A stretch of DNA of 64,000 nt, taken from positions 213,350,484-213,414,483 of the forward strand of contig CAXKWD010000001.1 in NCBI GenBank assembly GCA_964059195.1. The letters run 5' to 3'. The notes below the pieces were generated by a model. That model saw only the letters and a list, made by a program, of their open reading frames with translations. It searched no databases and had not been told where the DNA came from. Both the position numbers and the translations under genes were made by a program. The stretch is from Ectobius pallidus (Eukaryota > Arthropoda > Insecta > Blattodea > Ectobiidae). Below, piece by piece: positions 41,331 through 53,693 of this stretch. Position 1 is the stretch's first letter, and each line of letters begins with the position of its first letter.

Positions 41331-41735
41331 CCAAAAAGATTACTTTTACAGAAAATCTTTTGTTATCTACATTTGACACTGAAACTGCAGAAGCCACAGG
41401 GAGTTAAGTTCAAATTACAAAATCTTCCGACCATATGGTAATATCTACTATAGATTTTTTTTTTTTTTAACTTTGTAAAATAGCAGTCTTCAAAATCTAT
41501 TCTTTGTTACCTGCCTCAGAATTCTGGTTACCAGTGGGAATGTGTTCAGTTTAGCTGTTAAATAATGGACCTCGGGTTCATGTAATTTTCAGTAATTTAT
41601 TAAGTACATAGTTTAAAATTCAATATACGTGCACGCCCCTTATTGTGATCACTTTGGGATGTAGGTAATCTGATAATATTAACCGATTGATAACAGTAGC
41701 CGAAGGGATTAAATTAAGGTTACTTATTCATATGT
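41331..41735. other. Spacer before the SINE
   Basis: Nothing recognised. The last 12 bases (TTATTCATATGT) are the left SINE duplication. Confidence 0.45.
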
Positions 41736-41978
41736 GTCCGCCGCCGTGGGTGAGTTGGTAGCGTGACTGCCAGCCACCTGGGCGGCCCGGGTTCGATTCC
41801 CGGCCGGGTCGGGGATTTTTCAGTAGTGAAAAATGTCTTTCCCGGGTTCAGGACTGGGTGTGTGTGTGTGTCCTTAGGTTTAAGTAGGTAGGGGACTGGC
41901 ACACCCCGGTAACAAATCCGCTGAGAATATCCCCTTACGGGATCACCAGGGGTCGCGTGCGAACCTGAGGAATAACTT
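41736..41978 (+). mobile_element. tRNA-derived SINE with perfect 12-bp TSD
   Basis: The GC-rich head has GTGGGTGAGTTGGTAGCGTG as A-box region and GGGTTCGATTCCCGGCCGGG as B-box region, then GTCGGGGATTTTTCAG and a (TG)n part. The body ends at GAACCTGAGGAATAACTT. The target duplication TTATTCATATGT occurs at 41724-41735 and 41979-41990. RNA polymerase III transcription would use the two boxes. The perfect duplication suggests a young insertion. Confidence 0.93.
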
Positions 41979-42109
41979 TTATTCATATGTAATACACTAT
42001 AAAACAGAATTAAACCTAATTATTCATAAAATAATACGTAACTGTGAATCATTGAACCGTTCATAATACCGTAATAGACTGCAAGCAACTATTTTTTCCA
42101 CCAGTAACA

Positions 42110-42180
42110 ACTCTGGCTTAGCTCAGTTGGTATGGATAGCCAAAGATTGTGGGTTCTAGTCCCAGTGTCAGAGGAATTTT
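42110..42180 (+). repeat. tRNA-like fragment
   Basis: GGCTTAGCTCAGTTGGTATG and GGGTTCTAGTCCC have A- and B-box shape with the usual spacing. No cloverleaf I would accept as a functional tRNA can be drawn, because the anticodon arm is not convincing, so this is probably a SINE head or tRNA relic. Confidence 0.5.
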
Positions 42181-42996
42181 CTCCTATAATATTATCAGTA
42201 ACAAAGTTTTTAATTGTTTTTACTTTCCTTTAGGAGTCCATTAACCAATACCCCATACTCAGCTATGAGTTACAAGTATTTTCGAAAGTCTATACTGATC
42301 TGTGGTGAACACCGTGTAGCAAAACATCTAACGCCTGTTTGTTCAAATCTTTTCACTTTACACTAGCCATCACTGCATGTCAGCACTGTTATCTTTATAA
42401 ATCTAAAGATTCAGTTTAACTGTGGATTGAAATGTGTTTTATTCCTTAAAGATAAAGTTAGGTAATACCACCCCCCTCAAACTGGTCATCCTGTGAGCTG
42501 GAACAGTATTGATACATCCAGTTGAGTTAGAAACGAAACCCTTAAAAACGAAATTTTGAATGATGTACAGTACTTGGAAATAAAGCCGCATAAAGGAAAA
42601 TGTGATAGCATAAACCGAATCTTTCATCACACTAAACAGCATTTTTTCAACGTATCAGTATTAATTCATACGGGACTTCATAGTAATGATAACATTACCC
42701 AATCTATAACATCAGAGATTACATTAAGTGGTGTTACACTGTATATGATTTTTACCATCTCACAGAACTTCACTTCAATGTTCATACTTCGTGAATAACT
42801 GATTTATAATATCTATTTTGTCTTTTTGAGTGTGTTTATTTTGTGAGCAATACCCACCCAATTCTGTGGCATGCAGAAATCTGAAAATTTTAACATCTAG
42901 GTGGACAAATGCACTTTGAAGCAACATTTTTAGTTTTACCTTTCATTTACATGTTCTGAGTAAAAAGAACTATGCAAAATGATTTTTAGCATTATC
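42181..42996. other. Left flank of the tandem array
   Basis: No gene recognised. Similarity to array units starts near 42997 (AACTCACCATTTTTTCGC). Confidence 0.45.
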
Positions 42997-44316
42997 AACT
43001 CACCATTTTTTCGCTACTACTTTTCAATTGTGATTTTAATGGCAGGTGGCGTAGCTTTCTTGCCGAAGCAACTGGAAAGAGAAGCACTGCCGAAATAAAA
43101 CAATCATCCACTGCATCCCTGAAGGAAATATGCTTACAATCTGACTGTTGCACCATATATCTTAGGCAGATGGCATGAATGTGCTGCATGTGGTCAGCAT
43201 TTCAACAGCCCCGTCGTTAATGATGATTTCCATGGAAAGAGCCGCTATAAGTTAACAGCTCCGCAGTTTGAATCAAGAGGCTGAGTGCATCCTGTTCCAA
43301 ACCTGAGAAATATCATGAGTTTGAACCATGGCTTGCAGATTTGTAACAGCTAAACCATACAGGGAGAGTCAGTTAGTATATCAGGACTACAATATTTAAT
43401 GCATGTCTGTCATATATTAAGAACATTTTTGTGTATACGTATGTATTGATGGCTATGTTTAGCAGGACAGTTTCAAGGCAAAGCTGTGTTGTGTTGTGTT
43501 CCTTCATTACAATCGGCTGATCCAGTTCATGTTGATAATCCATGCAACCTGCGATTATCTGTTGCATTAGATAATTATATTAATATTAATTCCATGCTTT
43601 GTACATTTCTATATGCATACAGATATCCTATTTGATTTGTATTTTTTAGTAAACCCATGGGAAAGGGAAGAGTCGCTGCAAAAGAGCAATGATCCACTGC
43701 ATCCCTGAATGGACTAGGCTTACCATCTAACTGGTGCATCTTCTACCATAGGCACATGACAGGATAGCAAGAAAACTGGACTTTTATTTAGGTAATTTGC
43801 TACAACTTGCTCTTATAGAATTGCATAAACTCACAAATAAAATCCTTATAACAATATATTCGAGAGAGTTATCGACTCAACATTTTTCGATAATACTTTT
43901 TAATTGTGATTTTAATTGCAGGTGGCGTTGCTTTCTTGCCTAAGCAACTGGAAAGAGGAGCATTGCCGAAATAGAACAATCATCCGCTTCATCCCCGAAG
44001 GAAATACGCTTACAATCTGACTGTTGCACCATATATCTTAGGCAGATGGCATGAATGTGCGGCATGTAGTCAGCATTTCAACAGCAGTTAATGATTATAT
44101 CCATGGAAGGAGTCTCTACTGGTTAACAGCTCCACAGTTTGAATCAAGAGGCTGAGTGCATCCTGTTCCAAACCTGAGACAGATAAGGAGTTTGAACCAT
44201 GTCTTGCAGATTTGCAACAGCTAAACCGTACAGGGAGAGTCAGTCAGTATATCAGGACTACAATCTTTAATGCATGTCTGTCATATATTAAGCACAAATT
44301 TGTGTATACGTGTGTA

Positions 44317-45675
44317 CAGTGGCATAGGAAGGGAGGTGCGGGCCACACCGCGTGCCATAAACCGGGGGGTGACAAAATAAAAATGTGTCTTTGTAAGTAA
44401 AAAATCGCTCAAGGAAATGTAAATATAATAATAATATTATTTAAAACAATTAAATAAGCTTAACTTTCTACACATCAATGTGTATTGAAACTTCTTTTAG
44501 TTTTAAATTCAGTCAACAAAGGTAATAAAACGCGGCTGAACTGGCTGCTGTGTTGATACAAACAATAAGATTATGGTTAGGGGGAGGGGTGTTTATTTCA
44601 GCCGATGCTTGTCTCTGCAGTTTTATTAATTTAAATGAGACTTCAACAATCGGTGATATTTTATATCACTCAAGCCGCAACCAATTCTACCCACTGCGAC
44701 AGTCATGACTTTGATGAAAATAAACTTTGAATGTGAGTTGACTCCGAAGTCTCCTTCAATCTAGATTTTGAACTGGGATGTGCGCATATTTAAGAATAGA
44801 TTATTAATAATGTAGTTCCGTAAAATAGTTACATTACTTGTTTATGAAATTTATTAGGATGAACCTATAAAAAAATTACGTATAATTCACATAACTTCCT
44901 CTGCCCAAATAAAAGTTAGCCAGCCCTTTAAAATAAGAGAAAGTTGTCGCCAATCTTCGTGTCACATCCCCAAAAGGTACTTAACCCAAATACAAAATTT
45001 TGTTTTCGTACGATTTTCCGTTGTAAGAGGCCGTATTGCAAAGAGCACGCATTCAGAGTGGGTGTCTTATAACCAGCGGCATAATTACAGGGTGGCAAGG
45101 AGTGGCAGTTGTCACCCCAGATTTCCCAAACCCCTCTTTTTGCCACCCCCAAAAAGTTTTAAAAATGCTTAAACTAGATCATTTTAATGCCAAATTTTAA
45201 AAAATGTCCATACCCCCCAGACCTTGCCACCCCAGTTAAAAGCTGAAATAATGCCCATGCTTATAACTACCCTTTAGAGAATTATTTATAAATAGTGTTT
45301 CAAATAAAAGTTTTAGCTCTTAGTATAAGCAACCCCCGTGGAAAATTAAAAGAAAATCGTTTCAGCCGTTTTCGAGAAAACTTTCTTTATGTAAAAGTAA
45401 AGAAAACTTTTCTCCAATCTTCGGTTCACATCTTGAAAGGTATCTGACATAAATACAAAATTTTGTTTTTTTTATCAAAATTCATCTTTCCAAAATTCGA
45501 TATTTCGCTTGGAAAACAAAATATAAAAATATAAAAAAATCCTCAAAAAAATAATTTTGCACAATTTCGGATGTGTATTTTGGCCTAGATGTTCGCTTTA
45601 TTAACGGTAACACCCTCAGTCTGTCGCTCACGAAAACAATGTATAGTGTCTGTCTATAACGTACTTTAGATTAAT

Positions 45676-45727
<52 letters not shown>

Positions 45728-46192
45728 TTCGTATTTATTTTCGTTTGACAGTACAATGTACAATATACGGCATAATGTGCTTGATATGTATGTCTTTCCT
45801 TAATCCCAACACAATTGGCTGAATTAAGTTAACTATGTCTTATATGCACCATTGGTAGCACTGGTTACAACATGGCGATAACATAGTAACACTAATCGCT
45901 TTATGGATGGTTGATTCATAGAATACCATGATTTCGGAGCTTAGTTTTGTTTTTATATAACAAAGTAATTGTTACTAATTTTGCATAATCCGTTGAGTTT
46001 ACGAGTTAGGCCAACATCAGATAAATTCCTTGCAGCTGCATCTATTGACGTACACTTAAAATCCCGTGGGATTACCTTTGACTATCCAAGACATAACAAT
46101 TGGAACTGTTCCAACTTTTAATAACTTAAATGGGGTGGGGAGTGACAAGAAATATTGCGCACCGGGTACCACATAACCTTGCTACGCCACTG
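44317..46192. mobile_element. hAT-type element in array unit 2
   Basis: TIR CAGTGGCATAGGAAGG (left) and CAGTGGCGTAGCAAGG (right, other strand). The flanks CGTGTGTA and CGTATGTA are a 7/8 match. Units 1 and 7 show the empty site CGTATGTATTG. 1876 bp, no transposase frame, with an internal (AAT)n at about 45676-45725 and a nested MITE at 45074-45259. Confidence 0.92.
45074..45259. mobile_element. hAT MITE nested in the hAT element
   Basis: Starts CAGCGGCATAATTACAGG and ends AATAATGCCCATG. CTTATAAC duplicates at 45066-45073 and 45260-45267. TTGTCACCCC and CTTGCCACCCC phrases fill the inside. The same nest is found in the sister element at 54984-55171. Confidence 0.88.
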
Positions 46193-47577
46193 CGTATGTA
46201 TTGATTGGCTATGTTTAGCAGGACAGTTTCAAGGCAAAGCTGTGTTCTGTTCCTTCATTACAATCACCTGATCCAGTTCCTGTTGATAATGCATGCAACC
46301 TATGATCGTCTGTTGCGTTAGACAATTATATTAATATTAATTCCATGCTTCATACATTTCTATGTGCTTACAGATATCCTATTCAAATTGTATTTTTTTG
46401 TAAACCCATGGGAAAGGGAAGCATCGCTCCAAAAAAGCAATGATCCACTGCATCCCTGAATGGACTAGGCGTACCATCCAACCGCTGCAACTTCTTTCAT
46501 AGGCAGATGGCAGGATAGCAAGAAAACTGGACTTTTATTTAGGTAATTTGCTACAACATTCTCTTATAGAATTGCATAAACTCACAATTAAAATTCTTAT
46601 AACAATGTATTCAAGAGAGTTATTGACTCAACATTTTTCGCTAATACTTTTCAATTGTGATTTTAATTGCAGGTGGCGTTGCTTTCTTGCCGAAGCAACT
46701 GGAAAGAGGAGCATTGCTGAAATAGAACAATCATCCGCTGCATCCCTGAAGAAAATACACTTACAATCTGACTGTTGCACGATCTATCTTAGGCAGATGG
46801 CATGAATGTGCTGCATGTGGTCAGCATTTCAACAGCCCCGTCGTTAATGAAGATTTCCATTTAAATAGCCGCTACAAGTTAACTACCTCCACAGTTTGAA
46901 TTGAGAGGCTGAGTGCATCCTGTTCTAAACCCTGAAAGATCAGAGGATTGAAGTAAGGCTTGTGGATTTGTAAGTACTAAACTACACAGGGAGAGTCAGC
47001 TATATCAGGACTACAATGCTTAATCCATGGCTTTCATATTAAGAACGTTTCTGTGTATTCGTATATATTAATTGGCTATGTTTGGCACTTCTTACAGGAC
47101 AGCCTCATGCCCTCATGGCAGTGGTACATCAGCAAAACTGTGTTCTGCAATCGACATCAGCTGATCCAGATCAAAATGATAGCATGCAGTCTACAATCAC
47201 CTGTTAAGATACGTAATTACATTAATATTAATTCCATACTGCACATTTCTATATGCATACAGATATCCTACTTGATTTGTATTTTATAGTAAACCCATGG
47301 GAAAGAGGAGCGTCGCTGCAATAGAGCAATGATTACTTCATCTCTGAATGGATTAGGCTTACCATCCAACCGCTGAAACTTCTTTCATAGGCAGATGGCA
47401 GGATAGCAAGAAAAGTGGACCTTTATTTAGGTAATTTGCTACAGCTTACTCTTATACAAATTGTATCAACTCAAAAATAAAATCATTATAACTGTGTATT
47501 CAAGAGCTATCGACTCACCATTTTTTACTACTACTTTTCAATTACGATATTAATTACAGGTGACCTTGCAACTGGAA

Positions 47578-48062
47578 AGAATGCTAAGTTTCTTCTTCTT
47601 ATTATTATTATTATTATAATTATTATTATTATTACTGTTATTATTACTGTTATTATTATTATATCTGTTATTGTGATTACTATTATTAAAAGTTTTGAAA
47701 TTTAATTATCTTTGCTTTGAAGTAATCTTTGTTCATAGAAATCATGTCCTTCAATATCTTTAACGGGTAGTATAAAAAAATCTGGGAATATAGGTGAGTT
47801 TGTTATTATTATTATCCTTTTACTGTTTGTTTTTGTATTTCATGTTTGTTTTGGAGCTTGTGTATTTGTTTAGGTGTTATTCTTCTTGGTGTTTTTGTTT
47901 TTGTTTCAGTGTTTTTGTGTTCATTTGGTTTTGGTGTTTTTGTTTATGGTGGTGTTTTGTTTATGGTGCTGTTTTTGTGTTTTGTTTTATATTTAATTTG
48001 TGTTTTAGGTGTTTTTGTTTTCCGTGGTGATTTTGTTTTTTGGTGTTTTATATTTATATAGC
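47578..48062 (+). repeat. (TTA)n plus T/G-only stretch, copy 1
   Basis: Inserted in the A-C hybrid unit: (TTA)n with TTACTG variants at about 47599-47680, then at 47815-48050 a plus strand almost wholly of T and G (GGTGTTTTTGTTT variants). The same pair is present at 57430-57980. Confidence 0.8.
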
Positions 48063-49938
48063 CTACATATATATCTAATTTCCTTGCAATTGTAAGAAAT
48101 GGTAACTTTTAATGATATAAACTCTCAAGTTTTTGCTAATACTTTCCAAATATGTATGTCTTTGCACCCTTGCTGAAGTAATTGGGAAAGAAGAGAATTT
48201 CAGAATTCGAGTGATCATCTGCTGCATCCCTGAAGGGACTATGCTTACCATCTGACTGTTGCAACTTCTATCATAAGCAGATCGCATGAATGTGTGGGAT
48301 GTGGTCAGCATTTTAACACCCCCATTGTTAATTATGTTTTCCATGGAAATAGCTGCTACTTGTTAACAGCTCCACAGTTTGAATCAAGAGGCTGAGTGCA
48401 TCCTGTTCCAAGCCTCAGAAAGATCAGGCAATTGAATCAACGCTTGTGGATTTGAAACAACAAACCCATACAAGGAGAATCAGTGAGTATTTCAGGACTA
48501 CAATATTTAATGCATGGCTGTCATATATTAAGAAGATTTTTGTGTATAAGTTACGTATATATTGATTGGAGAGTTTCAAGGCAAAGCTGTGTTCTGTTCC
48601 TTCATTACAATCAGCTGATCCAGTTCATGTTGATAATGCATGGAATCTACGATCATCTGTTGCGTTAGATAATTATATTAATATTAATTCCATGCTTCAT
48701 AAATTTCTATGTGCTTACAGATATCCTATTCAAATTGTATTTTTAGTAAACCCATGGGAAAGGGAAGCGTCATTCCAAAAAAGCAATGATCCACTGCATC
48801 CCTGAATGGACTAGGCTTACCATCTGACCGCTGCATCTTCTACCATAGGCAGATGACAGTATAGCAAGAAAACTGGACTTTTATTTAGGTAATTTGCTAC
48901 AACTTGCTCTTATAGAATTGCATAAACTCACAATTCAAATTCTTATAACAATGTATTCAAGAGAGTTATAGACTCAACATTTTTCGCTAATACTTTTCAA
49001 TTGTGATTTTAATTGCAGGTGGCGTTGCTTTCTTGCCGAAGCAACTGGAAAGAGGAGCATTGCCGAAATAGAACAATCATCCGCTGCATCCCTGAAGGAA
49101 AAACGCTTACAATCTGACTGTTGCACGATCTATCTTAGGCAGATGGCATGAATGTGCTGCATGTGGTCAGCATTTCAACAGCCCCGTCGTTAATGAAGAT
49201 TTCCATGGAAAGAGCCGCTACAAGTTAACTACCTCCACAGTTTGAATTGAGAGGCTGAGTGCATCCTGTTCTAAACCCTGAAATATCAGAGGATTGAAGT
49301 AAGGCTTGTGGATTTGTAAGTACTAAACTACACAGGGAGAGTCAGCTATATCAGGACTACAATATTTAATCCATGGCTTTCATATTAAGAACATTTCTGT
49401 GTATTCGTATATATTGATTGGCTATGTTTGGCACTTCTTACAGGACAGCCTCACGCCCTCAAGGCAGTGGTACATCAGCAAAACTGTGTTCTGCAATCTA
49501 CATCAGCTGATCCAGATCATAATGATAAAGTATGCAGTCTACAATCACCTGTTAAGATATGTAATTACATTAAAATTAATTCCATACTGCACATTTCTAT
49601 ATGCATACAGATATCCTACTTGATTTGTATTTTATAGTAAACCCATGGGAAAGAGGAGCTTCGCTGCAATAGAGCAATGATCACTTCATCCCTGAAGGGA
49701 CTATGCTTACCATCTGACTGTTGCAACTTCTATCATAAGCAGATCGCATGAATGTGTGGGATGTGGTCAGCATTTCAACACCCCCATTGTTAATGATGTT
49801 TTCCATGGAAATAGGTGCTACTTGTTAACTGCTCCACAGTTTGAATCAAGAGGCTCAGTGCATCCTGTTCCAAGCCTCAGAAAGATCAGGTGATTGAATC
49901 TACGCTTGTGGATTTGAAACAACAAACCCATACCAGTA

Positions 49939-50849
49939 CAAGGTGGGGCAGAATGGACTCCCTAGTTTCGAAAATTCACTGGAGGCGCTCCAGAGCAGAT
50001 AGAGGGGTGGGACAGGTGCCATTAGGTTGTACTGACAATGCAGTTTTCAGTAGTCACCATGCAGTGGACAGGTGAGCAACGGGGCTTTGTTGTGGAGACC
50101 TTTTTTTAAAAACGAGGAAAGTGTAGTGGCACATTTTCACCTTAGCGGTACAATAAATAAGCAAAATTCTGGTTACTGGGCAACTGAAAACCCTCGTGAA
50201 TTGCACCAAAGACCACTTCACAGCCTTAAAGTGACAGTTTGATGTGCTACGTCCTCGATAGGCATAATTGGACCTTATTTTCTTGAAGAAGATGGCTCAA
50301 CTGTGACTGTGAATTTAGCGCGCTACTGTGACATGTTACAGAACGTTTTACGCCCCAAAGTGGAATAGTTTGGCAGGGAATATGACTTAGAAGACTTTTG
50401 GTTTCAACAGGATCGAGCCACGGCCCATATTGCCCGTCATTCGCTCGAAGTTTTGCAATAAATGTTTCCCGGCCGCCTGATCTCCCTTATGAGGGGATGT
50501 TCCATGGCCCCCTTGCACCCCGGATTTGAGCCCCTGTGATTTTTTCCTATGGGGCTACCTGAAAGCTGCAGTTTATAAAGTTCGACCTCGAGCCCTGGAA
50601 GCTCTGAAAGAGGCAATTGAGGATGTAATCACCGGAATTCTGCAAGATATTCTGGCAAAAGTGGGCGAAAATTTTGTTTTTATAAAAGGTCTCCACAACA
50701 AAGCCCCATTGCTCACCTGTCCACCGCATGGTGTCTACTGAAAACTGCATTGTCACTCCAACCTAATGGCACCTGTCCCACCCCTCTATCTGCTCTGGAG
50801 CGCCTCCAATGAATTTTCAAAACTAGGGAGTCCATTCTGCCCCACCTTG
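49939..50849 (+). mobile_element. Mariner-like element with ~166-bp TIRs
   Basis: Begins CAAGGTGGGGCAGAATGGAC and ends with its reverse complement, between TA at 49937-49938 and 50850-50851. Inverted similarity continues for about 166 bp on each side (to about 50105 and from about 50684), overlapping the 3' end of the transposase. Only unit 6 of the array carries it. 911 bp, decayed. Confidence 0.9.
50160..50741 (+). pseudogene. Mariner-like transposase remnant
   Basis: Readable pieces: GPYFLEEDGSTVTVN and RYCDMLQNVLRPKVE then stop (50278-50370), FWFQQDRATAHIARHSLEVL with the second catalytic Asp (50397-50456), stop, shift, then PDLSPCDFFLWGYLKAAVYK (50520-50580; Asp at the third catalytic position in place of Glu). 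It ends GLHNKAPLLTCPPHGVY and stops at 50739-50741. 'DLSPCDFFLWGYLK' is typical of a mariner/IS630-type group. The N-terminal DNA-binding part and first Asp are missing. Confidence 0.85.
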
Positions 50850-51929
50850 TAGAATCAGTGAGTATTTCAGGACTACAATATTTAATGCATGGCTGTCATA
50901 TATTAAGAAGATTTTTGTGTATAAGTTACGTATATATTGACTGGACAGTTTCAAGGCAAAGCTGTGTTCTGTTCCTTCATTACAATCAGCTGATCCAGTT
51001 CATGCTGATAATGCATGCAACCTACGATCGTCTGTTGCGTTAGATAATTATATTAATATTAATTCCATGCTTTGTACATTTCTATATGCATACAGATATC
51101 CTATTTGATTTGTATTTTTTAGTAAACCCATGGGAAAGGGAAGCGTCGCTGCAAAAAAGCAATGATCCACTGCATCTCTAAATGGACTAGGCTTACCTTC
51201 TGACTGGTGCATCTTCTACCATAGGCAGATGACAGGATAGCAAGAAAACTGGACTTTTATTTAGGTAACTTGCTCTTACAGAATTGCATAAACTCACAAA
51301 TAAAATCCTTACAACAATGTATTCAAGAGAGTTATCAACTCAACATTTTTCGCTAATACTTTTCAATTTTGATTTTAATTGCAGGTGGCGTTGCTTTCCT
51401 GCCGAAGCAACTGGTAAGAGAAGCATTGCCGAAATAGAACAACCATCCGCTGCATCCCTGAAAAAAATACGCTTACAATCTGACTGTTGCACCATCTATC
51501 TTAGGCAGATGGCATGAATGTGCTGCTTGTGGTCAGCATTTCAACAGCCCCATCGTTAATGATGATTTCCATGGAAAGAGCCGCTACAAGTTAACAGCTC
51601 CGCAGTTTGAATCAAGAGGCTGAGTGCATCCTGTTCCAAACCTGAGAAAGATCATGAGTTTGAACCATGGCTTGCAGATTTGTAACAGCTAAACCATACA
51701 GGGAGAGTCAGTTAGTATATCAGGACTACAATATTTAATGCATGTCTGTCATATATTAAGAACATTTTTGTGTATACGTATGTATTGATTGGCTATGTTT
51801 AGGAGGACAGTTTCAAGGCAAAGCTTTCCTGTGTTCCTTCATTTCAATCGGCTGATCCAGTTCATGTTGATAATCCATGCAACCTACGATCATCTGTTGC
51901 GTTAGATAAATATATTAATATTAATTCCA

Positions 51930-52945
51930 ATAGCAAACCACAATTGCTACCCACCTCGACCTTTTACAAACCATAACAAGAAAAGATATGCATCCAGAAA
52001 CTTTAAAGACTCTAGCATTGGAAACGAACACTCGTTACCCCCCAGACAAATGGAAACATATATTCACAGATGGCTCCCAAATAGAAGACTATCCACACGC
52101 AGGAGCAGGTATCCACAGCGATCTATTCTCATCCTACAAACCTCTGGGACAGCACTCTACTGCCTACGATGGCAAAATAGAAGGAATTCACATCGCCCTT
52201 CAACAATTATGCATTCAAAAAGACAAAGTAGAAAAGGCTGTAATTTTTGTCGGCTCAAAGGCAGCAATACAATCATTGAGCTCCACAGACAAACTTATCT
52301 CATCAGCAGTAGAAGAATGTCAAGCCCTAATCCATCAACTACAGGAAAACAGCAACAAGGAAATAGTCCTACAGTGGATACCAGGGCACTGTCAGATCGC
52401 GGGAAACGAAGCAGCAGATGCACTGGCAAAGAAGGGAACACAAATAATGCAAACCCATCTACAAGAAACTTCATACCACTCTATCAAACTATACATATAG
52501 AAAATATTCAAGAACATACACAAAAAGGACATTGAACAAAAAATAAGTGACAAAAGTTGGGGAAAGGAAATTTCTCAAGTTCCTGACTGGCCAAGAAACA
52601 AAGTGGTTGCCATCTTCCGGCTAAGTGTCAAACATGACTGTTTGGGGAAGCACCTACATCGCATTGGAATCCGGAACGACCCCAACTACATGTTATGTAA
52701 TCTACAAGAGACCACCTACAATGTTGCCCTGCCCTTTCAAGCACAACAGAATGGGACCGGTATTGGGAAGCAAGAAGAAAAATGTCAACTGTATAACCCT
52801 CAAAAGCGGAACACTCTAATATTGTATTTTTATTGTATTTTGTAAGCATTATGTTATGTTATGTTATTTATTTATTTTTTCTTAGGTTGCAGAGGTTAAT
52901 GATATATTTTCATGTAAACCTGCCATTAAAAAAAGAATATACATA
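51930..52945 (+). mobile_element. 5'-truncated LINE with RNase H
   Basis: Inserted in array unit 7 at TATTAATTCCA. That phrase precedes the insertion (51918-51929) and follows it (52948-52958), giving a duplication of about 11 bp, and sister units have it once. It carries an RNase H frame, a short C-terminal part and an A-rich end with TTATGTTATGTTATG. An RNase H domain points to an I-type LINE clade. Confidence 0.88.
51988..52843 (+). pseudogene. RNase H domain and C terminus of a LINE
   Basis: A 170-codon frame (51988-52500) with KHIFTDGSQIEDY (first Asp), AYDGKIEGIHIALQQL (Glu), VEKAVIFVGSKAAIQSL and LQWIPGHCQIAGNEAADALA (His and last acidic position). The third acidic residue of RNase H, normally in 'DSKAAI', is Gly here (GSKAAI), which should abolish activity. 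After a stop, another frame (52603-52845) reads KVVAIFRLSVKHDCLGKHL and MLCNLQETTYNV, the usual end of these proteins with a weak zinc-knuckle pattern. The RT upstream is missing by 5' truncation. Confidence 0.85.
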
Positions 52946-52975
52946 TATATTAATTCCATGCTTTGTACGTTTCTA

Positions 52976-53693
52976 CAGTGAGTTCCACACAAGAGTTGGC
53001 CAATGATGCGGGTTTCTGCGTCGCGGCTGGCACAGCTCCAACTCCCGAGCGATCGGGTGTAATATCTACGCAAATAATGCCGCGGTTGGTGTTATGATTC
53101 AGGTTCTTACATTTACAGTTAAAATTACAACGAAAATAACCACGTACCACATCACAAGAGATTTTGGAAATGTCCTCCTCTTGCATAAGCACAACACTGA
53201 TACCTTTTTTCAGGAATTTTCTTTCACGCGTGTAAGTTCAGCTTCCGAGATAGAGTTAATTTCTCTTGTGATATTGTCATTAAGTTCTTCTTATGTATGG
53301 GAAATTGACATATACACTTTATTTTTCAAGTTTCCCCATAATTAATATTTACATAGGCCTACTTTAAAAGAACTTGATGAAAATATCACATAGGCCTATC
53401 ACAAGAGAAAGTAACTCTGTCTCGGAAGCTGAACTTACGCGCGTGAAAGAAAATTCCCTAAAAAGGTGCCAGTATTGTCTGGATCCAAGAGGAGAACATT
53501 TCCATCATCTCTTGTGTTGAGGTACGTGGTTATTTTCATTGTAATTTTAACTGTAAATGTGATAACCTGATTCATTACAACGACCGCTGCATTATTTGCG
53601 TAGATATTTCACACGATCGCTGGGGAATTGGAGCTGTGCCAGCCGTGACGCAGAAACCCGCGTCATTGGCCAACTCTTGCGTGGGACTCACTG
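52976..53693. mobile_element. 718-bp foldback element with TA duplication
   Basis: The left arm (52976 to about 53300) and right arm (about 53340-53693) are inverted copies of roughly 85-90% identity by eye. The tips are CAGTGAGTTCCACAC and CAGTGAGTCCCACGC. TA occurs on both sides; sister units have the unbroken TTTCTATATGCATAC. Probably a Tc1/mariner-type MITE made almost only of TIR. Two TAGGCCTA octamers lie in the right arm only (53354, 53391). Confidence 0.9.

Noticed and set aside
42110..42180. Functional tRNA gene
   Set aside because: A- and B-like boxes are present, but I cannot draw a complete cloverleaf with a credible anticodon arm. SINE head or relic is more likely.
43040..43060. 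Splice acceptor-like TTTTAATTGCAG before every A core, suggesting tandem exons
   Set aside because: No open frame continues between cores in any consistent phase, and the B cores are stopped in all frames within about 50 bases.
48165..48400. An open frame with CxxCGQHFNTPIVN in the C core and the similar CAACGQHFNSPVVN in the A cores, looking like a zinc-binding exon
   Set aside because: Most differences between the A and C versions change the amino acid, a stop lies directly upstream, and similarity continues unchanged past the stop codon. This is shared repeat ancestry without protein-level constraint.
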